A DNA stretch of 64,000 bases from positions 3,348,001 to 3,412,000 of the forward strand of contig JAVHJL010000001.1 in assembly GCA_036971715.1 (NCBI GenBank). Direction: 5' to 3'. The position numbers and the translations under genes were made by a program. The notes under the pieces are model-generated. The model saw only the letters and a list, made by a program, of their open reading frames with translations. It was not told where the DNA came from and did not search any database. Positions 10,919-25,500 of the stretch are shown one piece after another. Positions within the stretch are counted from its first letter, which is position 1. The number at the start of each line of letters is the position of its first letter. Origin of the DNA: Arthrobotrys musiformis. Its lineage: Eukaryota > Ascomycota > Orbiliomycetes > Orbiliales > Orbiliaceae.

Positions 10919-13900
10919 ATGTCTGTTCTCAGCAGCCAAGCGGCCTCCAAAACGAAGCTTTACTCTTCTATCATCGTAAATCTATGGATTCACGAGTCCC
11001 AAAATGCCCCGGGTTCTAAACCGGAAGTCGTCTTCAATCCAGAATTGTTCCATGGGAATGCCTCTCCCGGAGACCTCGTTCAACTGACACCTTGGAAGTC
11101 AAACTCAACTTCTCATGAAGCCCTCGCCACGCTGAAAGCGGGCTTGGAAAACTCGGGATCGGGTTTTGGGAGCGATAACGATGGCCCCAGGAAGAATGGA
11201 AAAGAAGGCGACAGCAGCCCGGAGAATAACCATGCACACTATCTATTTATTGTACCAGAATGGAATCCCGAAGAGCGCACAAGGCAACCAGGTCTCCAGG
11301 TATGACTGCATAAATCCTCAGGCTAAGCTTGACACCGAGTTGACGCGCATCTCGTAGATTTCAGTTGCACAGCATGTCGCGACCAAATTCAAACTGTTAC
11401 CACGAACCAGTGTGAAACTAACTGTAGTAAGTTGAATAATACCATTAATGTAGCGAGCTGTATCATGAAAATCTAACAGATCGAATCTAGGTCGATAAAG
11501 TCATGCATGAAGCCTCCCATGTCGAGATCTCCTTCCGTGACCAGTACCTGTCGCGGTCAGATATGTGGAGATTGGCTGCAAATGAGCTCGCAGGTAAATG
11601 CCTTTACTCTTCGAGGAGGATCAACTTTGTCGGGGCAATCAAAGCCCAGATCCATGGGATTTGGATTCGGGGGCAGAAAGTGCAATCTGCGTACTTCTCT
11701 TCAAAAACCCGGCCTATCTTTCGGTCCTCCTCGGCAAGGTTCGTTCTTTTTGTTCAGATGTCTAAGGAGATGTGGCATTTCGAAAACGAAGGGAAAGGCG
11801 AAATTCTTTTTAATAAAATGGTCAATGGTTTCCTACCCGAGTTATTCAAAAGATGGAAGAGATTGAATGCCCGCCATCTCGTCAGCATCGTTCTCTTCAC
11901 ACGCATTGTGTATGACGGCGACGTTAAAATCGGAGTTATGGAAGCAGGTGACGAGCATACCGCCCTGACAGCGTTTCGCAAACCGCTTCAATACCGTGAC
12001 TTCTTCCGAGTTGTCGTCACCCACAGAGAGAGTGAAGATTGGACCATCATTCTTCACCAGCTGAAGAAGGAATTCGCAGTGTTCCTCAAAGATATTTTAG
12101 TCCAGCCAACGAGGGCCCCATTGGACACTCACATCGAGCAACCTGTTAGTCCGGGTGGTACAGCTCCTACACCGGAGGACCCGTTTCCGGAATCATTTGT
12201 TATCCGGGGAGAGCCTTCAACATCAATCCAAGGAAATATCCTAGAAGCTATCAACCTCGCATGCAACCAGTTTTCCAGGGATCATGTTGATAGGGACTTG
12301 GTTCGAACCGGAATTTCTATAATAATCATTACCCCAGGAACAGGCCACTTCGAAATCGATTATCAGATGCTTCAGATGACTACAGAGAATCTAGTGTCTA
12401 ACGGGATAGGAATCGATCTAGTCTGCCTCTCACGGCCCCCCCTCCATAGCACCCCTTTGTTCAGATATAAAAACCCGAACCTCCAAAAAACACCAGACCC
12501 ACGGTCTCCAGTCACCGCTAGGTCTCGAGCCGGAACCCTTCACGACTTTGGGAAACGGCCGGGTGCGGAGACTCCATACGATGCCCCCGGGCATGGAGGG
12601 AGGAGAATGTCTAATGCGACTATAGCAGGCAAACTTGCAGATGCTCTTAACAGTGGAATAACGGACGAATATATCGTGGATACTTTGGGTGACGAATATT
12701 TATACGCTGTACCACACTGGATCGACGTTTCATTCTGGTCTAATTCCTCAGAAAGGAAGTCTCGCCACCACCGAATACAAGCTGCTGCAAGGAGCCGAGC
12801 TTCTAACGTTACCGGCCTTACAAGCCACGCAAAGCAAAAGAAGAGTTCGAACTTCAAACCCAGATGTAAGATGTATGAGCTCCAAATGATGGGGGTGATG
12901 GAAAACGAAGTTGCCAATATCAGCATTCCGTTTCTACATGAAAATCCTTTTTTCGTGCCATACGAGGATCATTCAAAACATGAAGAAAAGCGACTCATCG
13001 AGAGTTCTAGCGAAAGAAAAGAACTCGCAGCCGAAGAAAAGAAGCGAGTTGAGGCCGCGAAGAAGCACGAAAAGGCTATGCAAGAGTATATGGATAAGTA
13101 CGACGATTACGCCTTCAGGCCACTGCATGAAGTTTTGAGTGCACAAGAAGACGCTAGGTTTCGGAGAGTATATGAAGACCAGCAGCGCATCGATGAAATT
13201 GTTCAGGAAGACCCAAATGTTCTAAGTACAAGTTTTCGGAGCAATGTATCTCGGAGAAGCCTTGGACCCAGTACTGGAGCCTTCTTTGATCGTCAAATGA
13301 AACAGCGGAGGCCCAGTCTCGAATCTCCAAACGAAACCGCGGAACTCGCGACATCTACAGAGGACAGGGAAATAGTTGAAACGAAACCTTCGCACAAAGC
13401 ACTTCCAATCATTACAAGGGAAGAACCAAAACCTGACCCAAAAGTTGAGAAGAGCAAGCTCGCGAGAGGGCTCCTCGCATCTAGTGGATTCAAAGTTTTT
13501 GGTTCATCCTCAAAGGCTGCTCCAAGTGCGGCAACCACAGCAACGACTCACTTCCCCATCCTTACAAGAGGTTTTACGCCCGCCGCAGTGACCGCTCGTA
13601 CTTCAATTAGCTCCACAAGCGGGGGGTTCCTCTCGAACGCAATCTTCTCTCCAGACCTGTATATCAGAAATAACAGCACAGTATCCGTTAGTCAAGCATC
13701 ACTTAATGACGGCAAGGATTCTGATAGCAAGTCCCTCAATGACTTTTCTCTCAATCCCCCGAAACCTAGCAGGCCTATTGCTATTCGAAATACCGCCTCA
13801 GATATGAAAGAGGAACCAAAGCCCCCATCTGCAATGGCCCTAAGTCCTACAGAAAGGCGTCAAGGAATTGCCTTGCGCGAAGGAAGGCTTTCGAAGGGAG

Positions 13901-16680
13901 GTCAGATCGATACCCTAAAAGCCGCCTCTCAAGCCAGACTCGCCGCCCCAAGGCTCGACTTAACACAGACTTCCGGCCAGCTAAGCATTCCGCCAACTGC
14001 AAGTCCTGCATCGTCAATTCTTCCTTGGCTTACGATATTAAATCCTTCAAACCCAAAGAAGGTACAAATCAGCGCCAAGAATCAATTCCGTCGGTGGCAG
14101 CATGTCTTCCCCCGTCCGCTTAGAGTGTCGACGATGAAATGGAAATCGCTTTGTTCCCCAGCAGCTCTCCCTCTGACAACTGAATATTTTCCAACTCTCG
14201 AGCAACTCGCCAACGAGTACTCCGAAAGCCCCTACGTTATTTCTCAAAATGACGACGATGATGTTGAGGAAATTAGCAGGAACCGAAAGGAGTTGGTAAG
14301 AGAAATGGTATCACAGAGACTATCTCGTGGTTTCCAAATCGTCGTTGGTGCTGCAGTCCAAGAGGCTACCGTGAACAGAATCGCAGAGCCAGATATTTTT
14401 GCCATGGGCTATATGGGCAAAGCTGGGTCATCGGTTTATATGTCCATGGGACCACATATACACCAGCTAATTTGTGACGAGGAATACAACGTTGAGGTCA
14501 AACGGTATACCCGAAAACCGGTAGGGCAAAAGAATGGCGGGTCTGGACTGGCACCTATTAAGTATAATGCTTCAGTCCGGACAAACTATTCTGAAACATA
14601 CCGCCCATTGACCGTGGTGTTTAAACCGCCGCAATACGACTATAGCTGGAACTACGTAGACAGGTATATAGGAGGGTACGAAGAAGACTTCGTGGAACCA
14701 ATGCGGTTCTGGAGGGCAAGATTTGTTCTCATTCCTGTTGACTTGCCCCCGGGAACTGGCCTACAACGACGGCAAACGATAACGGGAATCCCACAAGAAG
14801 ATCTCAACGACGAAGAAATTCGACTCGAGGGCATCCAAAAGCTTACGCAACTCTTCCAGCGACATCGATACGTCCCTCCAGAGGAGCGTAGATACCAGAG
14901 GGCAAAGAAAGGAAAGGATGATAACCCTCTCGAAATCGTCTTTAAAACGGCAAATCCATCAGTTGTCGTCGCAAAAGAGGTCGAGAGCCTACCCTTAATA
15001 GGCGAAACGGACACCTACGCTCGTCGACAGCATCTGATTACGGGATCGGAAATGTTCGAAAGAAGTGGTATGCGGCTACCTATTCTAGCACAGGAACTCC
15101 AGGGGCCGAGAGGAATTCGCCTACAGGATCGGAGGTGGCATCTTCGGCTTCATTATAACTGTTTCATTGGTTCTGAATTCGTCACTTGGATGCTCCTAAA
15201 CTTCAAAGACCTTGACACAAGAGAGGAGGCTGTCGAATACGGAAATGACCTCATGAAGGAAGGGCTCTTCCAGCACGTGGAGCGAAGGCACGCCTTCCGT
15301 GATGGTAACTTCTTTTACCAACTTCAAAGCGAATACGTGGCCGCTCGCCCCATGTCTCGAGGTGGTTGGTTTGGCGGGCGCAGCTCGAAGCCATACAATC
15401 TTGGTGATAGCGATCTAATACCTGGGTCTCTGAGCCGTGCAAGATCCAATTCCGTTATTGGGGATAGCATATATTACAATAACACGGATTCGACTTCTAC
15501 CGTCCAAACACCCAAGCAAAAGGCAAGAGTCGCTCTTAGCAAGGTCATGAAGTACAATATTGACCCCGGCAAAAAGTCCTATCGCCCAGAGATCGTTAAC
15601 CTTCATTACGACAGAGTTCACAACCCAGAGAACTGCTACCATATTCGTATTGAATGGCTTAACGTTACTGCAAAACTAATCGATGACGCGCTGACCACTT
15701 GGGCTAAAACTGTGCACCGATACGGGCTGAAACTTGTCGAAGCACCGATCGATGAGATATGTGCCATCACAGCGAGCGACCCGTTTAGATCCCCAGTTAT
15801 CGCTCGCCTTTGCATCCCTCCACCCAACCACGCCAGTCTCGACGGTTCAGCCCCTTCCCTAGCCACAATATATCAAGATACATTTTTCTACCACGAGGCA
15901 ATTCTCAAGAAGTTCAACTTCGTCCTCGACCTTGAAGCTGCAAAGAACTTCCCCCAGGATGTGGAGGTCTCATATTCATGGGGCACACCGAACTATCGAT
16001 ACACCCAATACATTCACCGCACCGGCGTAATATTCGCGCAAATCACCGACATAGGCGATTTCCTACTGCTTGCAAATAGGTTATTCCAAGCACGTGGAGG
16101 CACGGATGCCAACAAATTCGACACCAATAACTCGAATAGAGATGATAGACGTGGGGAGAATCGAAGTTCTAAAGGCGGCGGCGGAGGCCTATTCATGTCT
16201 ACATTCCCTCACGCGCCTGCATCGTCATCATTCATGGCGGGTTTGGGGTTCAATCCAACTGCATCACAGCAAACATTTATCACGGCGGAGATCATAAAGG
16301 AAGAATTACTGTCATTCTGCAAAGATCCGGAAAAACTGCGGGCGTTCTATGAAGAAATCGATAGTAAGAGCGTGACTACGATCCCTCCGACGCCACATGT
16401 TGGTCCCGTGGGAGGCGCGGCGAGTGCACCTATGGGACCTACCATCATTGGAATTGCGAATATACCAAGTATCCCTGGAGGGTTATTTGGCACGGCGAGT
16501 CCGGGGATGAGGGATCCCGTCAGTCCAGCAATGCTAGCCTTGGGTAGCATTAGCAACGCAAGTACTAGTAGTATCAGTACGTTGACAGGAAACAGGAGTA
16601 ACATCAGCGTGTTCAGCGGAGATAGGAGGAGCGCGAGCCAGAGCTCTGGCATTCCAGGTGATAGGGACAGGGATAGTTGA
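10919..16680 (+). CDS. IML1: Vacuolar-membrane TORC1 regulator IML1 (DEPDC5 homologue)
   Basis: The large subunit of SEACIT/GATOR1. This complex stimulates GTP hydrolysis on the Rag GTPase Gtr1 and so turns TORC1 down on amino-acid shortage. Exons are 10919-11299, 11358-11426 and 11491-16680, all phase 0, giving about 1879 residues (yeast about 1580). The start MSVLSSQAASKTKLYSS leads straight into the N-terminal family domain (VNLWIHESQNAP...DLVQLTPW). The long IML1 core follows (DQYLSRSDMWRLA, MSKEMWHFENEG, RIVYD). The middle of the protein, about residues 650-980, is a Ser/Pro-rich low-complexity linker. A DEP domain is clear near residues 1350-1430 (FIGSEFVTWMLLNF...DGNFFYQL). A conserved C-terminal domain (DPGKKSYRPEIVNLHYDRVHNP) and a Gly/Ser-rich tail follow. 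LST4, another TORC1 regulator, is the next confident gene. Confidence 0.97.
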
Positions 16681-19600
16681 ACGTAATCGGGTTGGTTGGC
16701 GTTTTGAAATAATTTTGTAACAATATTGATGTTGTATATAGTCCCTTCAAAAGTGTATGATTATGATGTTTATACAATTCCTCAAGGACTTCTCCGGGCT
16801 TCAATATTCAGCATACGTGTTCTTAATCCCTACCTAATCAACTAAATTTACGAATTGCAAATCGGCGCTGAAGTAAGATTGGCTTCGAAAGAGTGTGTTG
16901 GCCTATGAAAAATACCACATTTTCCATAGTTACCTGGACAATTGTATCCATGAGGACACAGATAACTCGAAGTAACTGCAATGCAATAGCTTCAGGGATG
17001 GCGGACACTAGAAGCCCAATTGATCAATCAAGCGGGTTCGGAACGGTACCGAATACAACGGTGTAATTTCCGTATGCACTGTGACTATAAAACTCGCCTA
17101 TGCATTGCAGAAAGGTGAAAGGGAGAAGGATCTTTGTGGAAGCATCAAATTTGGATTTGGAAGGCCCGCATTTAATCCCAAGCAAGCACGGCACAGATGT
17201 CGCTCCGTTTCAATTGCCGCACCTGGCCCACCGATACCGGAATCATAAATATGCTGTTGCATCGAGTATGTTACTTTTTGAGCAATCAATGGGGTCAACT
17301 TTGTATAGGTGTACTATCGAGAGTTTCTTATTGTTGCCAATCGCATAGTTATTGGTTGGGGTACCCCCATGGCGCTGGCGGGAAGGGGAGGGAAGGGAAG
17401 GAATGGGAAGGCGGGTGCTCCTCCATCAAGGGTGGGGTCAGTGCGGGATACAAATGGAGCAGGTTCGAAACTCTGGAGAAACCTTTACTTCCAGAATATC
17501 ACGGACTATAATTTATGTTTCGTTCGAAGGGCAATTACGAACTATCCTGGCTTTGGTTTGTGGAAATGCTTGGAATACGCTTATATGGTATTTTACTCTC
17601 CATGGCTCGAAATATGTCATCAAAATATAATTGATATTATGATATAGTGCCCAAGAGAATCGACAGATCCGCCCGCAAATGTCAGGAAGCCACTGATATG
17701 CAAGAGCCGACAAGGGGATTAAGAGTTTTACTCGAAAAGACAGGTCCATCCGAAGCCACTGGCGTTCCTTCGATCTCGGCGTGAGTGGAATCCAAACCAG
17801 ATCAGATCATGGTCTTGCGTCCCCCCTCTCAAAGCGGATCCAGGTTGTGAAATGCATGACAAGGGTGTCATTTTGGGTGCCGGCAAACTTTGGATGAAAG
17901 AAGCATAAAGGTCGGGATGCAGGAGTTTAGCAGGTAGTAGCCATAGTGTAGCGATTTATACGTTTTTGACCTTGGTGTTCAATGATTTACACCGGGCTTG
18001 GAAGCTTGGCTGCTTGTTGTTTCCAACATGCAACATCCCAACTTTGAATCTGTCACGCAGGAACGTCTGGACGGTTCTTGATTAGCAATCGCATCCTTCC
18101 ACTAGTTACGATCACGAGTTCGAAATTGTGAGTATTGACATGGTGGTCGGTTTCGATAGAAAGGTTGGAGGCCGGGTCTAGCCATAGATGGAGGGGAGCT
18201 CGTTGCCTTTTATGTCATAGCGGGGTGCATAAAGTGGTGGAGGGTGTCAGAAATTAAGGTCGGTGAGGCGAGCATTCTCCAAGGCGGGTATTTATCGATA
18301 AAAGGAAACTTGCTTGCAGGCAAACGACCATGGGGGCCGTTGACCGTGATTGACTCAAATATGGCCGTCCGATTGGTGAGTGTGAATAGCGAGACGAGGT
18401 TCTGTTCTTCAGCAGAATCGCTTGGATGAATGCACGGATGTCGACCTCTCTCGCTAGCATCTACCGGTCTGTCCCGATGTGGCAATATCGACTGATGGTC
18501 TTAATGGTTCCATGGGGTTTCCGTTATATCCAGACTATCGAGAGACCCGGGCAGGGCTGAGAATGCGGAAGGAGATTCATGATCAGTGCACGAGTCCAGG
18601 TTGGACCCGGTCAGCATTTGGCAAAGCCGCTGGTAAGGCAAAGCGTTAGACATCCGCTATTAGATTGGCCGTCTTTTTGCGTCAACTTGCTGTCATATGC
18701 CTCAAGATTTTCACTTAGACGAGTCTCAGTTTTCGAATATTTTCGTGATGCTAGTAAAATCCTTCGATATTCGAGCTCAATGATAGACTGACCACTCAAA
18801 TGATTTCCCGATATCAGTGGGGACGGAGACATAAACCGTTAATTTAGTGTTCCGACTAGAGCTCACAGAAATCGATCTTTTTAATTTTTCATCCGGCGTC
18901 CAGACCGGTCGACCTCGTAAGGACTTTTCTGGCTGGTTGCATCGTCCACATGTATGTACCCCGCCAAATCTAACCCTGCTCGAAACAAGAGAGCATGACA
19001 TGATACTGTTAAAATTTGGAGAATGGTTTTCCGTCGATGCCCCACTTCATGCGGAATTCCCCAATGCGAAATGCTCTCACACCGTTATTCGGCGAAAATC
19101 GATGAAAAAAATTTTCTTTTCCACCTTTTTGAATTCGTCGGACAATTTCCAGAATTCTTGATTGACGTACATACTTCGGGCCGGGCTCTCAATTGTGATA
19201 CTATTTTGAATGCTCTCAATTGAAAGTTTTTCATGTGGCGGCGGGCGTTCTTTTTTTCCTCTCTCAAAATACTTTTTTTGAGTTCTCGTCAACATATCAG
19301 TTTGTAGACATTCCTGTGAGATGCAATCAGGCAGGTCAGGCACGATCTTTTATATTTGCGAACAGCACAACCAGAAATGTTCCATTCTTATCGATTGCCT
19401 GAACTGCTTCTGGCGAATGAAGTCGGGTTTAGCAGTTGGCTTCGTTAGGCTGCGAAGCGAAGAAATGAATAAACTTTGATTCCCACTGTAGTTAGACTAG
19501 ACATCGGTTAAGTCTGCGAGTTTGATGTTAGGTATCTCCCTGGCCCCAAGCGCCAAAAAAGCCATCAGATGGACAAAACCGCAGGGAGCTCGTGTGTGCG

Positions 19601-22556
19601 GATAGCGGTGAGTATTATGCCGTGTGATACACAGTCTGTACTTGACGGCTAAGTGGAGTAGCAACCGGATGTTGACGGGCTCTGAGACAAAATCAAAATA
19701 TCATGACCCCGCGAGGGAGAAAAAAATATGACGGTCGATGTAGACATGCACGTATGTATGTATGTACATATGTACATCGATGCAAGTCAAGGAATGAAGA
19801 CTCAAATGTTGACGTGAGGATTGGCCAATTCCCATCGAGCGGCTGGGATTCGTCTGTGGGCGAGAGGCAAAACAACCGTTTACGGAAACTCATCCAGTGA
19901 ACCATCCATCAGACTAGCAATTCTCCCTGGTGGTAGCTGTTAGCGTGGTTCGAACGAACTAACACCGAGAATAGAAGCGGGCCCTAAAGGTCTTGTGCTG
20001 TGGATACATATATCTGGACTGCCCGGGTTTGCAACTGTGGTGTATGCACGACCTGTCGCATATATCTCTGTTTCTCTTCATTGCATCCAGGAGTTTAATT
20101 CCATATTCGTCCAACATGGCTCCATAGATTCACCTTGTCAGGTACAGGACCGACTTCGCCTTCTGGTTCGGGTCGAGCTGGGGTTGCAGAGGGGCTGCAA
20201 GGTAAACCTTATACGAACCTCGAGCTCGGACAACCGCAATTCATACACCGATCTTTTCAAGATATCTTGTCCGTTTCAGCAGTTAGCCGGCCATCAAGAC
20301 CCATATAACTTTCTGTTAATCCCTCACGAAAACCCGACCTCGTGGTAGCCAAATATATACCGTCCGACAGACCAGAAGCTCGACGCCTGTTCTTCTTATA
20401 ATAGTGTTGCGGGGACTTTGGCTGATTTTCGACTCGATCGGCCTCTGAACCCCATATTCCGATATTGCACTTCATCTGGCAAAAAGGAACCTCTCCACCA
20501 CCCATCATTGTACCAGTTGCTTTCCCACCATTTATCCTTTTCTTCGACACCACGGCCCATCTGAAAAACGAGCATAACTGCACTATCTTGAAAACTGCGG
20601 ACTTAAGCCTATCCGACCAGCCGATTACGTTGACCAACTGTCGAAATTCCAGTCTAACGTAAGTGCACTCCTATTTCGTATTTCCAACTCATGTTTGAAC
20701 CCCTTTTGGAGGGATTCGTTATCACGTTGGATATTGGTATCTCAGTCATATTCAGACCGCATATGTCTCAATATCAAAAACGTGATTTGCTGCTGAGTTA
20801 TTCGTATCAGCCCGTTGAGATCCTATCACCTGAGATGAGATAGGACTCTCATGTTCCCTTGTCCCTTACTTTGCAAAGGAATGCTCGTCGCATTCTTTCC
20901 CACTGTGGCATTTCGTCCGACAGTTGTTTCGAGCTTCCCGTTTTTGCTTCGTCTTCGTTCGAGCTCGAGTTGATATGTCCCGTGGCCTCACATGTTAGCG
21001 CGCTGTGAGGTATCCGAGCATCCGTACATACATACCTGCTCGCCTAAGCCATCGGGGAGGTGGAAGCTGGGCCACCAGGCTCACTCACGAGATGCTCAAA
21101 ACAGCACACACATCACATGTAACATCCCATATTTTTTGTACCAAGCATCCGCGCCCGTGTTGACATTGATATTGATATCGATGCATTTGCTGCGATTTGC
21201 CTCATTTTCAGAGAATCGATATTTCAGATTTCCGTGTAGCCCCTCTGCGCACGGGTATGTGTAACCCCCAGGCTTCTTGCATTAAAGCATCCTGATAGGG
21301 GAGCAAGCAAGCTCTTGCAGGCGCCAACCTTGTATTTGCTCTCATCTCGTGCAACCTCGTGGCAGCATCGGCCTCCAGCGATACATTCCTTTCAGGATGG
21401 AAAGCTCGCTCTTAGCATGCTAAAGAAGCACCACGTCACACGAACCCAAGAGCAAGTTCCTCGGGCGGCCAGGCAGACGACTGGGGGCTAAAAAAAAACA
21501 TCGGACGAATAAACCATAGGTCTACGGCCTGCCGGGTCATAACAGGCGCATGTCCTTTTGTTCTTTCGATCGATCTCTTCGATCTTGCTTTGTCCCTATT
21601 CCCACCCAAGAATATTGCATCGCTTCATGGAACCGGCCGTCCGTTTTCCCTTTCGCCTCTATGCGACTGGGATTTCCAGTACGTAGAAGGTACGAAGGTA
21701 CGAAGGTACATTTGCATTTCTCGTTCGGACCTTTCTCTTCGCATATCCCCTTTAAAATTTTCCGTTATCATTCGGACCGGCGTCTTGTCTGTTAGCATGT
21801 TGGACTCACTGTCCCATTACTGTCAGAGGTGACGTTGGCTTACGCCGATGTATTTCTCATTACCTCCGTCTCATCCTGGTCTAGGCGTACTGTCCTGGAG
21901 CTTACAAAATCTCCACGGACGATAGGCTTCTTTCATCCCTTGTTGATGTCTTCTCCTTTTTGTTTGGCCGTAGATGGTTCGTGGTTTTTACCATTTGTTT
22001 GGTGTTGCTGCTGCAGCTTTGCTTCTTGCCCTTCGAACTTGATATTGCAGATGTCATCCACCAACACCGCCATCGCAACCATCACTATCTCCCAGTGGAT
22101 ACTCTGCAACGGCGAAGTCTTACATCGTTATCGCAAGCATCGAGTTACTTCATATCTTACTACCTTATCACTAACTCCCCCTTTCTAGGAGATCCAGCCC
22201 TCACGAGTTTTCTAAATAGTTCCTTCAGGCCGCGCGACGACTTGCTGTATCAAGGCGGCCTCCTTCCTGGATACCAACTTATATCTCTTCGGATCCCTAT
22301 TCTACAACCCGCCCCTTGATACCAAGCTACTTATGGATATTCGGATTACCAGCATACAGCTCTTGGATAATATTATCATGTTCGTCAACATATCGTCTAG
22401 AGCAAAAGCACGCACCCAAAGAAGAGCGGTGGCCGAAATGGCCTAAGCATATCGCCTCGACTCTTTGACGTAAAACCAAGCCTGCCTAATATCAATCCGA
22501 AAGGGGACCCATTTCCTATTTAAAATACGCTAAGATCAAAGAAAACTACATCCAAT
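16681..22556. other. 5.9-kb gap between IML1 and LST4
   Basis: No open frame here exceeds about 130 codons, and none resembles a known family. No 5S- or tRNA-like T-loop block, transposon end or long repeat was found by eye. It contains small simple repeats, such as GTAT units near 19750. The pyrimidine-rich part from about 21550 to 22550 looks like promoter and 5' leader of LST4. It may also hold a non-coding RNA or a fast-evolving intron-rich gene that cannot be recognised by eye. Confidence 0.5.
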
Positions 22557-25500
22557 ATGCTGGGGCGTCTTCTTTCAACGGTGTCATCGTCCAATACTCC
22601 AAAGGCCCCGGTCAATGATGAAGCCGAAGATGCCCACACGAGGGCTCTTCTCTATCAAGCAAACAATACGGTTAGCACCTGCAACTGTTCCGAGGAGGGA
22701 GGGAAGGGTTGTGTTCGAGATGTCAGAGTCATTATTGCACAGGACTCCGTCAATGGCGATACGAAACTGACAATATATGACTCTGTTCCCATCCAACATC
22801 CCCAGAATATGGGCTCGCGGAAAGCCGATTCTCCAGGCCTCTCGACAACATCTTCCCCACGAAACAGAAGGAGATCTGCTGCTCGTCTATCAGTATCCGG
22901 ACTTCAATTTGCTCCTACCACCGGAGCTGAGGATGAAAGAAAGGTACTTCAGGAGTGTATGTTCGGTTCTTCGATATTAGCCTACAAGGGCCCGAGTACC
23001 AAAGTCCATGTCCTGCCGTCAGCCCCCCAGACTACCACGCCGATTGCCAATACAACTTCGACAAGTGCTCCGAATACACTTCGAAGGAACTCATTGAAGG
23101 CCTCGCCTATAGGTCAGACATCCGCGTCCACACAAGATTTGACCGCCAACGCTGCTCAAGAGGATATCAAGAGTGTCTTAATAACTCGCACCTTTAATGT
23201 CATTCTGCCTTCATCCGGTGCCTCAACCATCGCGCAACAGCATCATCATAACCATCACCATCACCATCACCATGTATCGTTCAAAGTCCCGTCGAGAGAG
23301 GAGCTGCCGGTTACTCCTAGTAGCTCCGTCGGTTCAACTCATGGATTTCCTTTCCCTAACATGGGATCAAAAATGAACACCCCGCCAAGTGCTTTGAAGG
23401 CCGTTAAACCACCAAAGACCATCAATTATGCGATTGGGTTGATTATCTCCATTCCGAATAACTCTGTCCATCAGCCGTCGAATCCCCGACAAACAAAACC
23501 ATCCAGTGATGTTGAGTTCATAGACCCCCTAGCTACTATTCGTCGACCAGGTCAACCCCCCTTACAAGATGACCCGGAGAACTTGGTTGATAATAGGATG
23601 GATCTTGTGACAAAGAATTGGGACATCATCACTCGGACACTTAACGAATTGCAAGTCGTGGCGACACAGCGTATCACGTCTGCACTGACCGCGAAGACTG
23701 CCATATTGTCGCCGCCTACCTACGGTCCCCAGAGGAAGACGTCTTTAGATACGGCGTCCTTAATGAACGACCCTATCATCAGAGAAGAGGTAGAAAGACA
23801 GCGGTGGAGAATCACTACCGGCCTCCAAATACCACGTGTGATCACTGGCCAAGGCCGCTGGAGCGAATGGAGGGAGGAAGCAAAGTGGGCCGGTACGACC
23901 TATGGTGGGAGAGACCGAAACTTGTAAGCATTCTATTGCATTCGAATATCCTTGCTCTGTATACTGATGTACAGGTAGTTTTTTCCTCACCCTGTTGACG
24001 GCTTTCCTCGGCCACCATCCCGACTGGTTGGACGTGCTCGCTCCGCCAGTGTATCGTCGGAGACATGTTCAAAGACAACGAACTCTTGGAAAGGAAGATG
24101 CCTATCTGCCTTCCAGGACAGTCATTATTTGCGACAACAAGCTTGTATCACGGCGACTCGTCTACCTATTAGCTGCTTTCCTCCCTGAGCGCTCGTCCCC
24201 CACAACCCACTGGACAGGTGACTACACCTCCTCGAACCGTAGCACAGTTAGTGATGACGGGCTTGGACGTTCCCCGCCCAGTAAGGGGCCGGATTTCAAA
24301 CGAGAGATCCGCCGTGTCCCAAGCAAACTCAGCATGGTTGAGGGAGTAGATGAGAACGACACTTTGACGAGCACATGGGATGTACCCAAAATCATGAACA
24401 GCTACGCGGGGGATAGAGATGGGAGTTCCTCTAGGATAGGTACTTCCTTACCTACCCATTTTGGCACCTCTCAGCTACCCATACCATTTTCTACCTCTCG
24501 CAAAGCTCCCAGTACCACCACAACGGATAGTATCGCTCCTCACCCGGCGAATTTGAGCTCCTCGTTCAAAAGAGAGCACCCTGAACCTCGCCCTGGAAGT
24601 AGCGGCTCCTCGGTCAGCGTCGGGCTCATACAGACTCTAAGACGAAGTGGTAGCAACAATACGAGCGGGCACACGAATGAGTCTTCCGGAGGTACCAATG
24701 CAAGTGGTTGGGGCAGCTTCTTGAGCAGCATATGGTCAAGTCCAAGAAGCCGTGGTAGTGCAAGCGTCACTAGTAGCTTGGCATCGACGGTCGCCGATGA
24801 CACAAACGCAGAAAGCGGAAGGCTGCGTCGCACAGAAATTGGTTTGTCGGATCATGTGTACGACAATGATAACCATGGCTACCCAGGGTTATACGATGGA
24901 CAAGGGGATGAGCCGACCCGTCCACTTGCATTCAGCCCACCCACACACTGGCATCAGGATGGGATTCGCACACCGGGTTTCGAGGAAAGCACCCTTCGAT
25001 ACTCCGTTGACGATGATGGTATTATTGATGTCGATATCCCAATGGGGTTGCCTGCCGTGCAACCCAATTTTGATATGGGAGGGTTGGGGGCTATTGGATC
25101 ATCACCATTGCCATCCTCACCCACATCAACCACTGCTGCGGAGTCTTCGATGGAAAACTCAGTCATTTCTCTCTCTGCTTTGACACTTCTCCCACCCTTC
25201 CCACAAGCGACTGGGGAAAGTGATACCACGGGCAACGTAGCCGCGGAACTTGATAGGTTCCATCCGGATTTTATCCTTCAGGCCGTTAAGTCCTATCGAG
25301 ATCTTGAAAAAGATGTTCGTCGTGGAATGCAGTCTGAGCCAACGCCAGCAATGGTTCCCACCCCGGCAAATGAAAATGGCCGCGAGGACACAAAATGGGT
25401 CGATATCTGCAGCACCCTCATCGCTGATACTAACACGATGAAGATCAAGCGGTTAACGCTTCGGAGGAAGAAGAAGCCTATACCATTTTTCTCGCAGCAT

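Noticed and set aside
17440..17480. tRNA-like T-loop (GGTTCGAAACT)
   Set aside because: No matching acceptor stem, D-arm or anticodon arm could be found around it.
16681..22556. Transposon or RIP-mutated repeat in the large gap
   Set aside because: No terminal repeats, no transposase or reverse-transcriptase text, and no strong AT bias were seen.
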